The notes below the pieces were generated by a model that worked only from the letters and a program-made list of their open reading frames with translations, was not told where the DNA came from and did not search any database. Shown one piece after another: positions 41,601 through 47,425 of a DNA stretch of 64,000 bases. Source of the stretch: Bolinopsis microptera (lineage: Eukaryota; Ctenophora; Tentaculata; Lobata; Bolinopsidae); NCBI RefSeq assembly GCF_026151205.1, contig NC_087078.1, forward strand, positions 16,013,118-16,077,117. The letters are read 5' to 3'. Each line of letters begins with the position of its first letter. Position 1 is the first letter of the stretch. Made by a program: the position numbers and the translations under genes.

Positions 41601-43039
41601 ATTGATTGAGAAATTGTTGTTATTTAAAACAAGTCTATCATCTTGATCTTACAGCTTATCAATATTGCTGCCTTGGCTTACCTGTTAGGTTGTGTATCTT
41701 TGTCAGTGGCACCAACTAGAGGATATTCAACCGGAACTGAGGTCTTTTCATTAACATTTAACGACTGGGCCGGTTGTGAAAACACCGGACTATTATCGTT
41801 CTTATCAACTGATGGATTTAAAATCATGTAACACTTAGATAAAACATGGTAAAACAGCAATTTATGTTGCATAGTGTACTAATATGCAACTATGAGTAGA
41901 TATCTAAAAGCGTAAGTACTGTTAAACAGAAACTATCTCAATCAGGTCGTGAAACCAACGATTTTGGGCAGTATCGAGATAGCCCGACCACTGGTCCGCG
42001 GACCACTGTCATGAACAACAACAACTATTCCAATTCCTGACAGGGTACTCTTCTGTCTAATGGACGAAATTAATGGACCCACCGCCTCCCTAGAGAATGC
42101 TCAAGACTTCCTATTCCAGAAAAACCTCCTAAAGAGCTCCATGTCCTGTCCTGGGTGTAATGCATCTATGTTGATGGTAGAAATGATTGATGCAGTCTGA
42201 TAATAGTTATTCTTTATATATTGCATGATGTGAACTGATCTCGAAAGCTTGCTTAATCGTTTAATAAGCCTTGACACCACCGCTGATTGGAATTCGCGTG
42301 CGATGATGTGAACCCTGCTTGATTCAGGGGATGATGTGAACCCTGCTTGATTCAGGGGATGATGTGAACCCTGCTTGATTCAGGGGATACTGTTATTATA
42401 CAGTAATATGATCTGGTAGACAGTGGTCCGCAGACAGTGGTCCGCGGACAGTGGTCCGCGGACCAGTGGTCGGGCTATCTCGATACTGCCCGATTTTGCT
42501 GGGCACAAATGTATAAAAATGTTTTTTTCCCTGATAGCAGACAACTTGACTCACCAATATTAACGGTAATTTGATAAGTAATAAAGTAAGGGTTGACATC
42601 TAATGTACAATCTAAAGATCCGAAATAACTTGATGTGGTTTCCCTGTCCAATTCCTTTGCAACTTGCAAATAACCACTGTCATTTATTTTACAGCATTCA
42701 TCTAAATCCTGAAATGGTTTTGGTAAAGTATCATGCGTATTTGTCTGAATTAATAGCAGACAATCTCAAAAGTGAATAATCATAATTGATTAAAAATGGA
42801 TTATGGAACTGTGGAAGTAACATAAAATCAAGAAGAATAAAAAGTTCATGTGAAAGGAATTTGAGTCACTACACAAATCCACAGTCCAGTATACTTACTT
42901 TGAGTTCATATTTTGAACAGATGCCAGATAGATCATAAAAGATATCATTAATTGTAGCATCTTCGCGTAGGCTTAAATCATAGTCTGTTCCAGTAGCAGA
43001 CACAATCTCATATAGCAATAGCGTCAAATAGATGATCAT
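2451..43039 (-). CDS. Nine-repeat transmembrane cadherin (protocadherin-like), 27 exons
   Basis: Type I membrane protein expected to mediate calcium-dependent adhesion or recognition at the cell surface. I joined 27 exons by GT-AG sites; every junction keeps codon phase and the total is 3,738 nt, 1,245 aa plus stop. Residues 1-17 form a signal peptide. About nine cadherin repeats follow, with linkers near residues 99-108 (DKNDNSP), 208-217 (DINDHKP), 311-317 (DVNDNQP), 420-426 (DDNDNEP), 520-526 (DVNDNPP) and 621-627 (DVSDTKP), then degenerate linkers near 754 and 850. A membrane span lies at about 989-1014, followed by a basic RRRK stop-transfer and a 230-residue tail. No EGF, laminin-G or recognisable catenin-binding region is visible. 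The first ATG sits 2 nt after a CAG acceptor. Five plus-strand genes lie in its introns. Family membership is secure from the repeats; orthology is not assigned. Confidence 0.93.
2693..7659. other. Cadherin introns 23-26
   Basis: The sequences between exons 23 to 27 contain simple GTTT-type repeats near 4,120-4,175 and a short duplication (ACATAAAATATATTCTGT) near 3,691-3,725. I see no nested gene. Confidence 0.6.
7660..7827 (-). CDS. Cadherin gene exon 23 (membrane span)
   Basis: A 56-codon phase 0-0 exon carrying the whole transmembrane segment (residues about 989-1014, a Gly/Ala start then Leu/Ile-rich), the RRRK stop-transfer and a TYVNPTAY tail motif. YVN at 1028-1030 fits the pYxN consensus bound by Grb2-type SH2 domains; that function is inferred only. 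Confidence 0.9.
8329..8542 (+). repeat. 14-bp minisatellite, left block
   Basis: About 15 tandem copies of CTGTGCACTAGGTA with few substitutions, in intron 21 of the cadherin gene. It resumes at 9549 after an inserted element. Each unit contains the palindrome GTGCAC. Confidence 0.95.
8545..9540. mobile_element. 996-bp TIR element inserted in the minisatellite, TA target
   Basis: It begins GGAACCGACCGGA and ends with its reverse complement, flanked by TA at 8543-8544 and 9541-9542, as for Tc1/mariner-type insertions. The subterminal regions are full of ATCCGG-type repeats. The centre holds three tandem copies of a 258-bp unit. No transposase is seen; the short open frames here repeat with the unit and are not genes. 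Confidence 0.8.
8674..9370 (+). repeat. Three tandem 258-bp units inside the TIR element
   Basis: The landmark CGGCTAATAATGAACAGGG recurs at 8681, 8939 and 9197, exactly 258 bp apart. Copies 1 and 2 are nearly identical; copy 3 diverges at its right end. A distant relative of part of the unit lies at about 13,445-13,575. Confidence 0.9.
9549..9880 (+). repeat. 14-bp minisatellite, right block
   Basis: Continuation of the CTGTGCACTAGGTA array, about 23 copies, decaying toward the right end (CTGTGTATTAAGTA). Confidence 0.95.
9966..10011 (+). repeat. 11-bp tandem repeat
   Basis: Four copies of TTTGCATATAT. Low-complexity AT-rich repeat; each copy resembles a partial octamer motif (ATTTGCATA). 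Confidence 0.9.
10319..10519 (+). pseudogene. C-terminal fragment of a possible retroelement protein
   Basis: An open stretch ending at TAA (10517-10519) reads like a real protein C-terminus (VTELLGKLVAQGFKLAAL, later WGKYGSDIYDEF). It has no start codon and no upstream domain. I suspect a retroelement ORF end but cannot name the family. Confidence 0.3.
11317..11436 (-). CDS. Cadherin gene exon 21, symmetric cassette with RRKR site
   Basis: A 120-nt exon too short to stand out as an open frame, found by looking for the missing part of repeat nine. It starts after TTTCAG, ends at a GTAAAT donor, and is phase 1 at both ends. It supplies WRIKRSTGEI, matching the conserved F-I-x-STGxI strand of a cadherin repeat, then a charged stretch with RRKR at residues 923-926, a furin-type site. 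It joins exon 20 (ends DQP-G) and exon 22 (begins G-SVFHTV) in frame. It lies only 171 bp from the start codon of the first lectin gene, which is on the other strand. Confidence 0.85.
11601..11607 (+). promoter_or_regulatory. Splice-acceptor-like CAG and leader of lectin 1
   Basis: TTGTGCAG followed by GTAGCC and ATG. In lectin 2 the same GTAGCC-ATG follows ATCCAG, and similarity between the two genes begins right at this point. This is what a 3' acceptor (5'-UTR intron or spliced-leader site) would give. Confidence 0.5.
11608..12759 (+). CDS. Secreted double C-type lectin-domain protein 1
   Basis: Intronless gene for a 383-aa secreted protein: signal peptide (MLRVLLTVALLSVVAS), a short acidic N-terminal segment, then two C-type lectin domains. 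Domain 1 has the WIGLE box, QPD and WDDTF; domain 2 has WIWLG, QPDN and WDDSF, ending with an FACMC cysteine pair. QPD with the W-D-D strand is the galactose-type calcium-site signature, so galactose-type binding is predicted. The tail is Gly/Lys-rich. I chose the ATG at 11608 rather than the longer frame from 11548 because the signal peptide starts there and the block GTAGCC-ATG, directly after a CAG, is shared with lectin 2. AATAAA lies at 12819. It lies inside intron 20 of the opposite-strand cadherin gene. The lectin-fold call is firm; the ligand is inferred. Confidence 0.9.
   Translation: MLRVLLTVALLSVVASKVSNKEWEHFEGATDESLILGHPAAINAKKMATLMQRQGVVSTCRYILFKAKKNFWDARDACKSVEWPFSHTGAWLADVHNMDENMDIRILLQLANGIHNEGSHFDRANWAWIGLEKTQNNDFMLETEDRGEEGFKPEEWEWQDGTHPNFTHWMRNQPDQEYKRPYKDYQRFVMVNKRGRWDDTFGQMEAPYVCNYCGRYIVIAEHVTWYHAKDLCESYGLTMAIVDSKEDNIELGWAANTTFGPIPEDQRWDDNNWIWLGTQEVMDDAEVGTGEWIHHNGDDMKWAPKWDRKRQPDNRVRKKGEQAVVAFSRLNWRWDDSFAWRKRPFACMCPHRACSYDHVWKGGPGSGEDGPRKLKKEKAPDSL
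12819..12824 (+). terminator. Polyadenylation signal of lectin 1
   Basis: AATAAA about 60 nt after the lectin 1 stop codon; another AATAAA follows near 12,861. Confidence 0.5.
13890..14047 (+). repeat. Dispersed repeat, copy 1
   Basis: Shares about 160 bp, at high similarity, with 50,524-50,690 (ACTAACAAGCTAGT start, TTTCGCCGC, then GGCGCCGCGATTTTTGGCC). CG-dinucleotide-rich compared with its surroundings. No coding capacity; class unknown. Confidence 0.8.
15759..16916 (+). CDS. Secreted double C-type lectin-domain protein 2
   Basis: Intronless 385-aa paralogue of lectin 1 with the same layout: signal peptide, two lectin domains and a GSGEDGPRKLKK tail. Domain 1 has MPD in place of QPD, so its sugar site is probably altered; domain 2 keeps QPDN and WDDSF. 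Several N-x-T/S sites are present. The leader GTAGCC before the ATG follows a CAG as in lectin 1. AATAAA begins 4 nt after the stop (16920). Blocks of near-identity to lectin 1, including silent sites, alternate with more divergent blocks, which suggests gene conversion. It lies in intron 20 of the cadherin gene. Confidence 0.9.
   Translation: MIRVLLTVAVLSVVVWGKKTNLEWEQFEGSTDEDSIAEHPAYINAKKMSHLMKRQGVVSTCRYILFKEKKNFWDSRDSCKQLDWPFTNNGAWLADVHNMEENMDIKILLQLAYGIKDVEHNYHRENWAWIGLEKMENNSFMLAKDERGPKNFNPEEWQWQDGTHPNFTHWMRDMPDQEYKRPYKDYQRFVMVNKRGRWDDTFGQMEAPYVCNYCGRYIVIAEHVTWHHAKDLCESYGLTMAVVNSKADNKELGWAADTTFGPVPEEKRWNNTNWIWLGTQEVMGEDGNGTGEWIHHNGSPLEWSPKWDRKSQPDNWVRKKGEQQVVAFSRINSRWDDSFAWLKRPFACMCPHRACSYDHTFKGGPGSGEDGPRKLKKQTKNEVAN
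17872..18461. mobile_element. 590-bp inverted-repeat element (MITE)
   Basis: TACCTTACAAGACATTTTT at the left end is inverted at the right end (18443-18461). A GACCGAAATTTTGGCGGTCC segment occurs near both ends in the same orientation (about 17,912 and 18,375) and is itself partly palindromic. No transposase. It lies in cadherin intron 20 between lectins 2 and 3. Confidence 0.75.
18908..19996 (+). CDS. Secreted double C-type lectin-domain protein 3
   Basis: Intronless 362-aa third member of the tandem lectin family. It has a signal peptide (MRVLLVLLVCVVGLEG), two lectin domains with WVGLE / WIWLG boxes, MPD in domain 1, and QPDN with WDDSF in domain 2. It is the most diverged copy and lacks the Gly/Lys tail, stopping soon after the terminal cysteines (CPHRSCHFPE). 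Codon use is more GC-rich at third positions than in copies 1 and 2. The ATG follows CTAG by 3 nt. Same intron and orientation as the other two. A nearby AATAAA is seen only at about 20,412. Confidence 0.9.
   Translation: MRVLLVLLVCVVGLEGAKQPKLTNNEYEAFVGATDEAIIMDDPVAIKARKMSKLLKRQDVVANCRYLLFKAYKNYTDAKSSCRNLEWPFTHKGVDLASVNSEEENKEIRILLQLAHGVKQVGKLYNRDNWVWVGLEKTLNNKVLLAKEERGPENYNASEWQWLDGTHPKYTKWMRDMPDQGYKKKYDDFQNHVMVNKRGRWDDTFPEIEAPYACNYCGKYIVVAEHVTWFHAKSACESYGLTMAIVNSMAENIELGWAANITFGSDPEHKRWNNTNWIWLGTEEIMDAEDHGTGEWIHHDGSELGWNPVWDRKLQPDNRVAKRGEQKVVAFSRINQKWDDSFTWRKRPFACMCPHRSCHFPE
27453..27496 (+). promoter_or_regulatory. Zinc-finger gene leader: acceptor AG and two short upstream ORFs
   Basis: TTTTCAG ends at 27455. 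The first ATG (27460) opens a 9-codon ORF ending TAA at 27489; a second ATG at 27492 is followed by one codon and TGA. The main ATG is at 27497. If the mRNA starts at the AG, translation of the main frame would need leaky scanning or re-initiation. Confidence 0.5.
27497..29188 (+). CDS. C2H2 zinc-finger protein with ten near-identical tandem fingers
   Basis: Intronless 563-aa predicted nuclear DNA-binding protein. The acidic N-terminal 120 residues have no recognised domain. Ten intact C2H2 fingers of the form C-x2-C-x12-H-x3-H follow, joined by TGEKPYKC linkers (one IGEKP, one TSEKL). A degenerate finger lies on each side: the first lacks its first cysteine and the last lacks its final histidine. 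The helices fall into two main types (QRSSLVR and QKSNLFL-like). The 84-bp units are almost identical at DNA level, so the array is young or homogenised. The C-terminal 140 residues are rich in Pro, Ser, Leu and Thr. A CAG at 27453-27455 and two short upstream ORFs precede the ATG. It lies in intron 13 of the opposite-strand cadherin gene. Confidence 0.88.
   Translation: MRTEDECILPEFINTEIKKDEDDLHIKSEMYSNPTLQMQYITEPRPHYDSTVIAGDTYKYEGQTSPQNVQNNAHLELNQTFVAETEWMKVTQNQLEFSDTVCSPSKTSTLPSDQRSHTGECSYSASKKSSLFLHQRSHTGEKPYKCSECSFSASQRSSLVRHQRIHIGEKPYKCSECSFSASQRSSLFLHKRIHTGEKPYKCSDCSFSASQRSSLVRHQRIHTGEKPYKCSECSYSASQKSNLFLHQRIHTGEKPYKCSECSYSASYKSSLFLHQRIHTGEKPYKCSECSYSASQKSNFILHQRTHTGEKPYKCSECSFSASQRSSLVRHQRTHTGEKPYKCSECSYSASQRSSLVRHQRTHTSEKLYKCSECSYSASQKTSLFLHQRIHTGEKPYKCNRCSYSASLKSPLVRHQKVHASKKPNQSSECSYRDSHESRLVSNQRNDIGENSHTFYKSGQASNPLQNDTVGGPIIFVKPLPLTKLLTFAKPLTLFNPFHPSFSLPPSSSFSYQPASQMSHPAAPLTFSPGESVFTPPPSVSPTYSTTNPPPLISPVSTVVTGRK
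30843..30887 (+). repeat. TG and CTGT microsatellite
   Basis: (TG)n followed by (CTGT)n, a simple sequence repeat in cadherin intron 13. Confidence 0.95.
31245..31266 (+). repeat. (GA)n microsatellite
   Basis: About 11 GA dinucleotides in intron 13. Confidence 0.95.
31568..31594 (+). mobile_element. Possible Helitron 3' terminus
   Basis: A perfect 7-bp stem (CCCGGCC-GTA-GGCCGGG, 31569-31585) is followed five bases later by CTAG and then T. Helitrons end in a short hairpin plus CTRR and insert before T. The 5' end is not found; the element may begin near the CTGT repeat at about 30.85 kb. Confidence 0.4.
31794..34969. other. Cadherin intron 12
   Basis: A 3.2-kb intron with a mariner-type MITE. 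No gene seen in the rest. Confidence 0.8.
32865..33631. mobile_element. 767-bp TIR element with TA target (mariner-type MITE)
   Basis: CAGGGTGGGCCAAAAGTCAG at the left end is exactly inverted at the right end; TA flanks both ends (32863-32864 and 33632-33633). The arms extend to about 35 bp. No transposase frame. It lies in cadherin intron 12. Confidence 0.85.
36687..38981 (+). CDS. MFS transporter, SV2/SVOP-SLC22-like, 12 TM
   Basis: Intronless 764-aa membrane transporter. A hydrophilic N-terminal region (about 117 residues) precedes twelve hydrophobic segments (about 118-548) and a long basic, Pro/Ser/Thr-rich tail (549-764). MFS motif A after TM2 is visible (GIAADKLGRKP), and YTPVYYHTQVRAVGVGLG near TM10-11 matches the E/Y-x-YPT-x-R-x-x-G box of the SV2/SLC22 group. 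The substrate cannot be told. I chose the ATG at 36687; the open frame upstream begins with a non-ATG codon, and TGTACAG lies 13 nt before the ATG. The coding sequence takes up about 80% of cadherin intron 7, leaving 279 bp upstream and 308 bp downstream. Confidence 0.88.
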   Translation: MSAAGNNQETPGRSENNDNLDEGAVSPLKIEQPDNDIVNEGATPPQDLQLRSEENQEPTIQVHKRECTLATERLDNFTSVQPATEDEARDGGEVGEGGSIPSYRLTVQEFFTQSGLGKFQYLHALCFVFVFIRDGMEVIYAALIKPSLACLWQLNTFEGALIPALPALTYAVGSQVAGIAADKLGRKPVLQVCLGLSLTLDIGCAFSESFLVFIILRASSAFFLGGAFGTVLTTWIEIVPKTKRFKSLFYFALFWTTGTVVAVADGWFMDKHDRLDYHFFILVLCIPSLLAFVFSFLVYETASYYIAAGKVDKAVKLIKEVIEINKMEPASYDVLCEGMHYDRGAVIKLFQMPYAKVSLCFMAISYSVGWTFGGWTVLISSLFTNEFCTYRSMFAYSSEYCKALTDEAYLLILLAVLGGYLGYIAAYTISNKTGPMNYVSVTYFCAFYLFVVLNFCLLPFPLSYYLYYLELFSTRALLGGGYLMLWLYTPVYYHTQVRAVGVGLGICSLKLGTASAAVLIAYLDMPFKLYSFAAFCLVVMFLAVVLSEPRTRKILFAETDAVIETRDLDELYKHHHVPPSDLGWHIRNIQIKEGQNKKKVAPFANDHSSTHGPDFNWVDLTPSAATTTTSTKSLKYSFSVDSSRTPDAELPLNAFRGRQVYRDASTPGKPTFNFDRSIYPIRKVKKVKDKGKFHIRPMSVAGLVDERTYILTPTEVRSEGNTPDPSAALRERVIVKRTVVERPPEPVYENVKKRTRGRSSGSEK
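40360..40412 (+). repeat. 26-bp direct duplication
   Basis: GTAGATGAGCTTCTCAACCT occurs twice head to tail in cadherin intron 5. Confidence 0.85.
41966..42491. mobile_element. 526-bp TIR element with 6-bp target duplication GATTTT
   Basis: Both ends carry GGGCAGTATCGAGATAGCCC in inverted orientation, continuing into GACCACTGGTCCGCGGACCA-type palindromes. GATTTT flanks it at 41960-41965 and 42492-42497. Inside are three 28-bp tandem copies (42302-42385). Non-coding. It lies in cadherin intron 2. Confidence 0.88.
42302..42385 (+). repeat. 28-bp tandem repeat, three copies
   Basis: Three head-to-tail copies beginning GATGATGTGAACCCTGC, inside the 526-bp TIR element. Confidence 0.95.
42899..43039 (-). 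CDS. Cadherin gene exon 1 (signal peptide)
   Basis: Encodes 47 residues starting MIIYLTLLLYEIVSATG, a typical short signal peptide, followed by the start of the first cadherin repeat (acidic DYDLSLRED segment). It ends in phase 0 at a GTAAGT donor. The track of open frame continues upstream of this ATG, but a CAG lies 2 nt before the ATG, so the transcript probably begins there (cis or trans splice acceptor). Confidence 0.85.
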
Positions 43040-44168
43040 TCCTGTTTGAAGGATATTTTTAGTTAAACACAATATTTCAAGAATATTACCTGCCTCCCAA
43101 AAAATACACTCTGGATAAGGCATTCAAACTAGAGGCTTGCAGTATAGCGATTTCAGAAAGAACTTAATATCATGTAAGAGCCAGCCGCAAAAATAATGCA
43201 AACAAAATTATGTCTATATTACGTCATTTGGTAACAACTCCATTTGATAACCCTCCAAACCCGCAGAAATCTCAAAACAACACCAGCAGAAATCTCAAAA
43301 CAACTGAGAGAGTGGCAAAAAAATTGGTTCTCTATCTTGCCACATAATTAAATTACAGAGATGATCCAATTATATAGGAGCAAATCATGTCTACACAATA
43401 ATAAATTGCCCTTCTCAAGAGGACCTCCGTAATATTGCTGTAAAATGGGCTCCTGAAAGGCGTATTTATCAGACCTGACTAAGAAAGTTTGAAAGTTCTG
43501 ACACAAACGAAAATAAGTTTTAAATTTGTTGAAAATCTGTATAAAAGGCTTCACTGTTCAAACAAGAGTTACTATTGTGGTGTCCCTATTAGCGCACCCC
43601 TCGGCTTAAAATAACAAACCCTAATTACACAGCAACAATTGCTGTAAGACGTTTAAACTTCTGACCTCTTTGCAGTCTACATTACTATAACCTGTTATAA
43701 AATTATTACTTTGCAGTTTCACATTTTGAAACTGATATTTCATTAACAGTTCCATTGTCCAAAGCCTCTTTTACATTTTATAGAAATGATAACCATTTAA
43801 CCAACCCATTGAACTCCAACCAAACGGATTGGCAGAAAAATTGCAGGTTCCAATCTAACCATCAAAACGTATAACAAAACATTTTTGGAAACATTCTACA
43901 CAATCTCTCTTCTATTTCAACTATAACTTCATGTTCTAAATAACTGCACCACTTATAACGATCCAGACAATGATTTCCTCTCTTCTATAAAATGTTATTA
44001 ATCACAAAAGAGTTTTAATATAATAAGGATTTCATCTAATTAATAAATACAGATACTGAAATATCATGGGCTTGATCAAATTAAAAGTCGTTACTAATAC
44101 TTAATATCATCTTGGCATTGGATGAGGTTACAATTTATAAACTAATTTAGTATAAAAAGGTTTTTTAA
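43040..44168. other. Upstream flank of the cadherin gene
   Basis: AT-rich, no gene seen. It must contain the cadherin promoter or trans-splice outron, but I cannot place a core promoter. Confidence 0.5.
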
Positions 44169-44414
44169 AGTGGAGTTCCCACCTACGAGTGCAACACTCG
44201 AGTGGTGGCTGAGAGGTGGGCCGCGCCACCTGAGAGGTGGCGCGGTATATGCAGAGTATGATAATGTCAGCCTTGCGGTGCGGCTGACATTAGCTTTCAT
44301 TACGTTTGGATTATCGCGTCCGCGGCAAGGCTGACATTATCATACTCTGCATACACCGCGCCACCTCTCAAGCGCGCCACCTCTCAGCCATCACTCGTAG
44401 GTGGGAACTCCACT
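44169..44414. mobile_element. 246-bp foldback MITE
   Basis: AGTGGAGTTCCCACCTACGA and its inverse bound a sequence whose arms pair over about 100 bp each, including GAGAGGTGGCGCGGT and GCAGAGTATGATAATGTCAG. No clear target duplication. It lies upstream of the cadherin gene and could fold into a long hairpin. Confidence 0.85.
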
Positions 44415-44989
44415 GTGATAGACTACTTAGTAATATTACGCCTACTTAGGCATAAACACAATTATTATCCATAAAATTTGCAATATTATATAAAACTAGA
44501 AAACCCGTGGTCATAGGGAGGAAGCTAATAGTATTTTTTGTTAGTAAGTTTTTCTCGCATCAAAAAATATCCGTCACAACCAAAGATACAGCCGATTTAA
44601 ATGTTGCTTGTACTAAACACAGCGTAATATCAACAAAACCGATCAAAATGACGTTAAAACAATCATTGCACGTGCACGTGCGTGTAACAATTCTCGTTAC
44701 TATGGTTACTTTGCAACCTTTTTCTTTTTTACCTAATTTGCACGTGGGCGGTCGTACATACATACATTCTACAGAAACAATTCTCTGAATTATAGTAGAG
44801 ATAAGCCGAAATAAGTTATAGAGTTCATTCTGTAACTGACTTCATATTAAAAATTGACTATGTCCATAACTCGAGTATTTTCGTTCACCCTATCTGCATT
44901 TTCCATGACGGAAACAAACAAATCCTGGACTTCCTGGGCATCTTTACAATTATTGTCTTCGTCACAGCAGCAAGTTTTTTTTTTAAAAA

Positions 44990-47004
44990 AACAAGGTTAC
45001 AAGATAGTGCGGGTGATGCTAAAAAGACTTATTCCATCGTTAATAAGTTGCTCAATAAAGAAAAAGTTAGTACTACTACACCTTCTTGCTCTTCAAATCT
45101 TGAGAGTGCTAATAACTTTGCACAGTTCTTTAAATCAAAGGTCGACAACATATACAACAACATTTATTTAGAACAACAATCCCAAGATTCTCCTAACTCA
45201 GATGAATTTGTTCCTCTTTCTAATAGCCCAAAGATAGTACAATTCCGTCATGTGTCTGATGAAGAACTAGTAAGCATCATAAAGAATATGTCAAACAAAT
45301 TCTGTGATCTTGACCCCATACCTACAAAGATTCTCATCAAGTGTCTCCCAGAACTCCTTCCTCTGATCTCATTTATAGTCAATGAATCATTAGTTAAAGG
45401 TGAGTTTCCTATAAAACTTAAGGAGGCTCTCATTCGTCCAAGTTTGAAGAAACGTGGCCTTGACGGTGAATCTCTATCTAACTATAGGCCTATTAGCAAT
45501 CTCTCATTCTTGTCAAAAATCATTGAGAAGTGTGTATCTATACAGCTCACCAGTTATCTTGAGGATAACAACTTGCTTTCTAAAGTTCAGTCCGGCTATA
45601 GGAAGTTTCATAGCTGTGAAACTGCAACAACCAGAATCCATAACGACATCTTGATAACTATTGACAAGAAAACTAAAGTTGTTCTTTTACTTCTAGATTT
45701 GAGTGCTGCCTTTGATACTGTCAATCACCCAAGATTAATCAAGAAGCTAAGATCTGCTTATGGCATTACAGGCATTGCTCTTACATGGATCAGGTCCTAC
45801 TTGGCTAACCGTTCATTTTGTGTCAAAGTCAAGGATTCGTCTTCCTCAGCAACTGTTCTTGAGATAGGTGTGCCACAAGGTTCAATCCTTGGCCCCCTGC
45901 TATTCATATTGTACACCAAAGATCTTGAGAACATTGCAAGTATGCATGGGTGCTGTATTCATTTGTATGCTGATGACACCCAGCTGTATTTCACTCTTGA
46001 TTCTGATGACCCATCACAGCTAGAGCACAATATGGAACACTGTATGTCTGATATCAAGAAATGGATGACAAACAATTTCCTTCAACTGAATTCTTCTAAG
46101 ACTGAAGTCATCGTTATATCCTCTAAATTTGACTCACAAAATATTCCAGCCTCTCTACAGATTGTTAAGGATCAAGAGCCACATGTTGTTAGTGGAACTG
46201 TGAAGAGTCTTGGGCTGTATTTGGACAGTTATCTTTCAATGAGTGATCAGATTACGTCAGTGGTTCAAGCATGTAATATTCAGATCAGAAATTTGTGGTT
46301 TATTGCATCAAAACTGTCTTTTAACCTTAAGATTCAGCTTGTTCATGCTCTAGTACTCTCTAGAATTGATTATTGCAATAGCGTATATTTTGGACTGAGC
46401 TCTTATGATTTAAGTCGTTTACAGAAGGTGCAAAATTCTGCTGTAAGATTTATTTTCGGGAGAGGAAGAAAGGCACACACTACTCCACTACTTAAGAAAG
46501 TTCATTTTCTACCAGTTAGATTTAGAATAGATTTTAAGATTGCCCTACTTGCCTACAAGTGTTTAAATAATATAGCTCCTCCTTACTTAAAAGAGTTGAT
46601 ATCTCCTAGGCAGCAAAGTTTTAAAAATGTACGTCTTGATAATGATTATTTTTACCTTAGTTTTCCGCCCTCTCCTAACTATGTAAACACAGAGAAAGCT
46701 TTTAGTCACTGTGCAGTTAAAGTATTTAATTCCTTGCCATACGACATAAGATCAGCTGAGTCAGTTACATCTTTCAAGACCAAACTTAAAACATACTTCT
46801 TTTCTCTAGCATTTGATTGATTTTGCATTTACATAGGTAAAATGAACTTGTCATGTCTAATTTTCAATTAAACTAAGCTCAGTTAATGTAAGAGCCGCTT
46901 TAGAAAGCACTGGAGTTTATCTCCAGGATTAAACTATATCGAGTTATATGATTTAGCTATAAGGCGGTTTATAAATGTTGTATTTATTATTATTTATTTT
47001 ATTA
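44990..47004 (+). mobile_element. 5'-truncated CR1/L2-type LINE with intact reverse transcriptase
   Basis: An open frame of about 600 codons (from about 45,000 to 46820) encodes a non-LTR reverse transcriptase: NYRPISNLSFLSKIIEK, LLDLSAAFDTVNH, GVPQGSILGPLLF and the catalytic LYADD box, then the QNSAVRF ... LPVRFRIDFKI ... APPYLKEL C-terminal region typical of CR1/L2-type elements. No endonuclease domain is present, so the copy is 5'-truncated; a T-run/A-run near 44,975-44,990 marks the approximate edge. The 3' end is a short UTR finishing in a TTATTATT-type tail near 47,003. There are no internal stops, so the insertion is fairly recent. It abuts the pseudogene on the other strand. Confidence 0.88.
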
Positions 47005-47425
47005 TTAAGTTGTGTAGTTCAAGGCCCCGTTAACACTGTGATATAGCACCACTTGGTTTGAAAAGAAAGGACACCAGTAAGATACCACCGTATCGGTTGA
47101 AGTCATCTCACCCCAGCTGTATTTGGTGGGGTACTTGAACCCTACCTGGTTACTCGGCAGAAACTCGCAGTAGGTTCCCTCTATCTGGGTGAGAGTTGAA
47201 GTACTCGGAGTGTGTCCCTGTCTCCACTCCTTCTTTGTACTTCGCAAACAAAGGAAACCTCTTCTCCTCGATACAAGATTTGAGCTGGTGGCTGATCTTT
47301 TTAGCCGTCTCCAAGAGCGTGGTCTCTTTGGTTATCTTCTCACTTGTTTCAACCTCAGCAATGCAGAGCATAAAGCTCTCATCCCCTGGATCTGGATCTA
47401 CCCGGCTCCTGAGGTTAGCAACAAC

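Larger units (their letters stand above)
2451..43039 (-). other. Exon map of the cadherin gene
   Basis: All exons are on the minus strand. Exon 1 42899-43039; 2 42555-42708; 3 41682-41808; 4 41308-41407; 5 40986-41104; 6 39637-39793; 7 39290-39438; 8 36290-36407; 9 35983-36113; 10 35723-35849; 11 35375-35497; 12 34970-35150; 13 31652-31793; 14 23501-23669; 15 23238-23331; 16 22926-23174; 17 22653-22728; 18 22393-22512; 19 22082-22225; 20 21889-21971; 21 11317-11436; 22 8131-8258; 23 7660-7827; 24 5370-5507; 25 4578-4713; 26 3891-3992; 27 2451-2692. All introns begin GT and end AG. Split codons complete the expected cadherin motifs, for example exon 7 to 8 rebuilds DVNDNQPV and exon 5 to 6 rebuilds DINDHKPEF. 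The largest introns are 20 (10,452 bp), 13 (7,982 bp), 12 (3,176 bp) and 7 (2,882 bp). UTR exons are not determined. Confidence 0.9.

Noticed and set aside
44507..44788. 93-codon open frame before the LINE
   Set aside because: No similarity to LINE ORF1 or endonuclease motifs and no other support.
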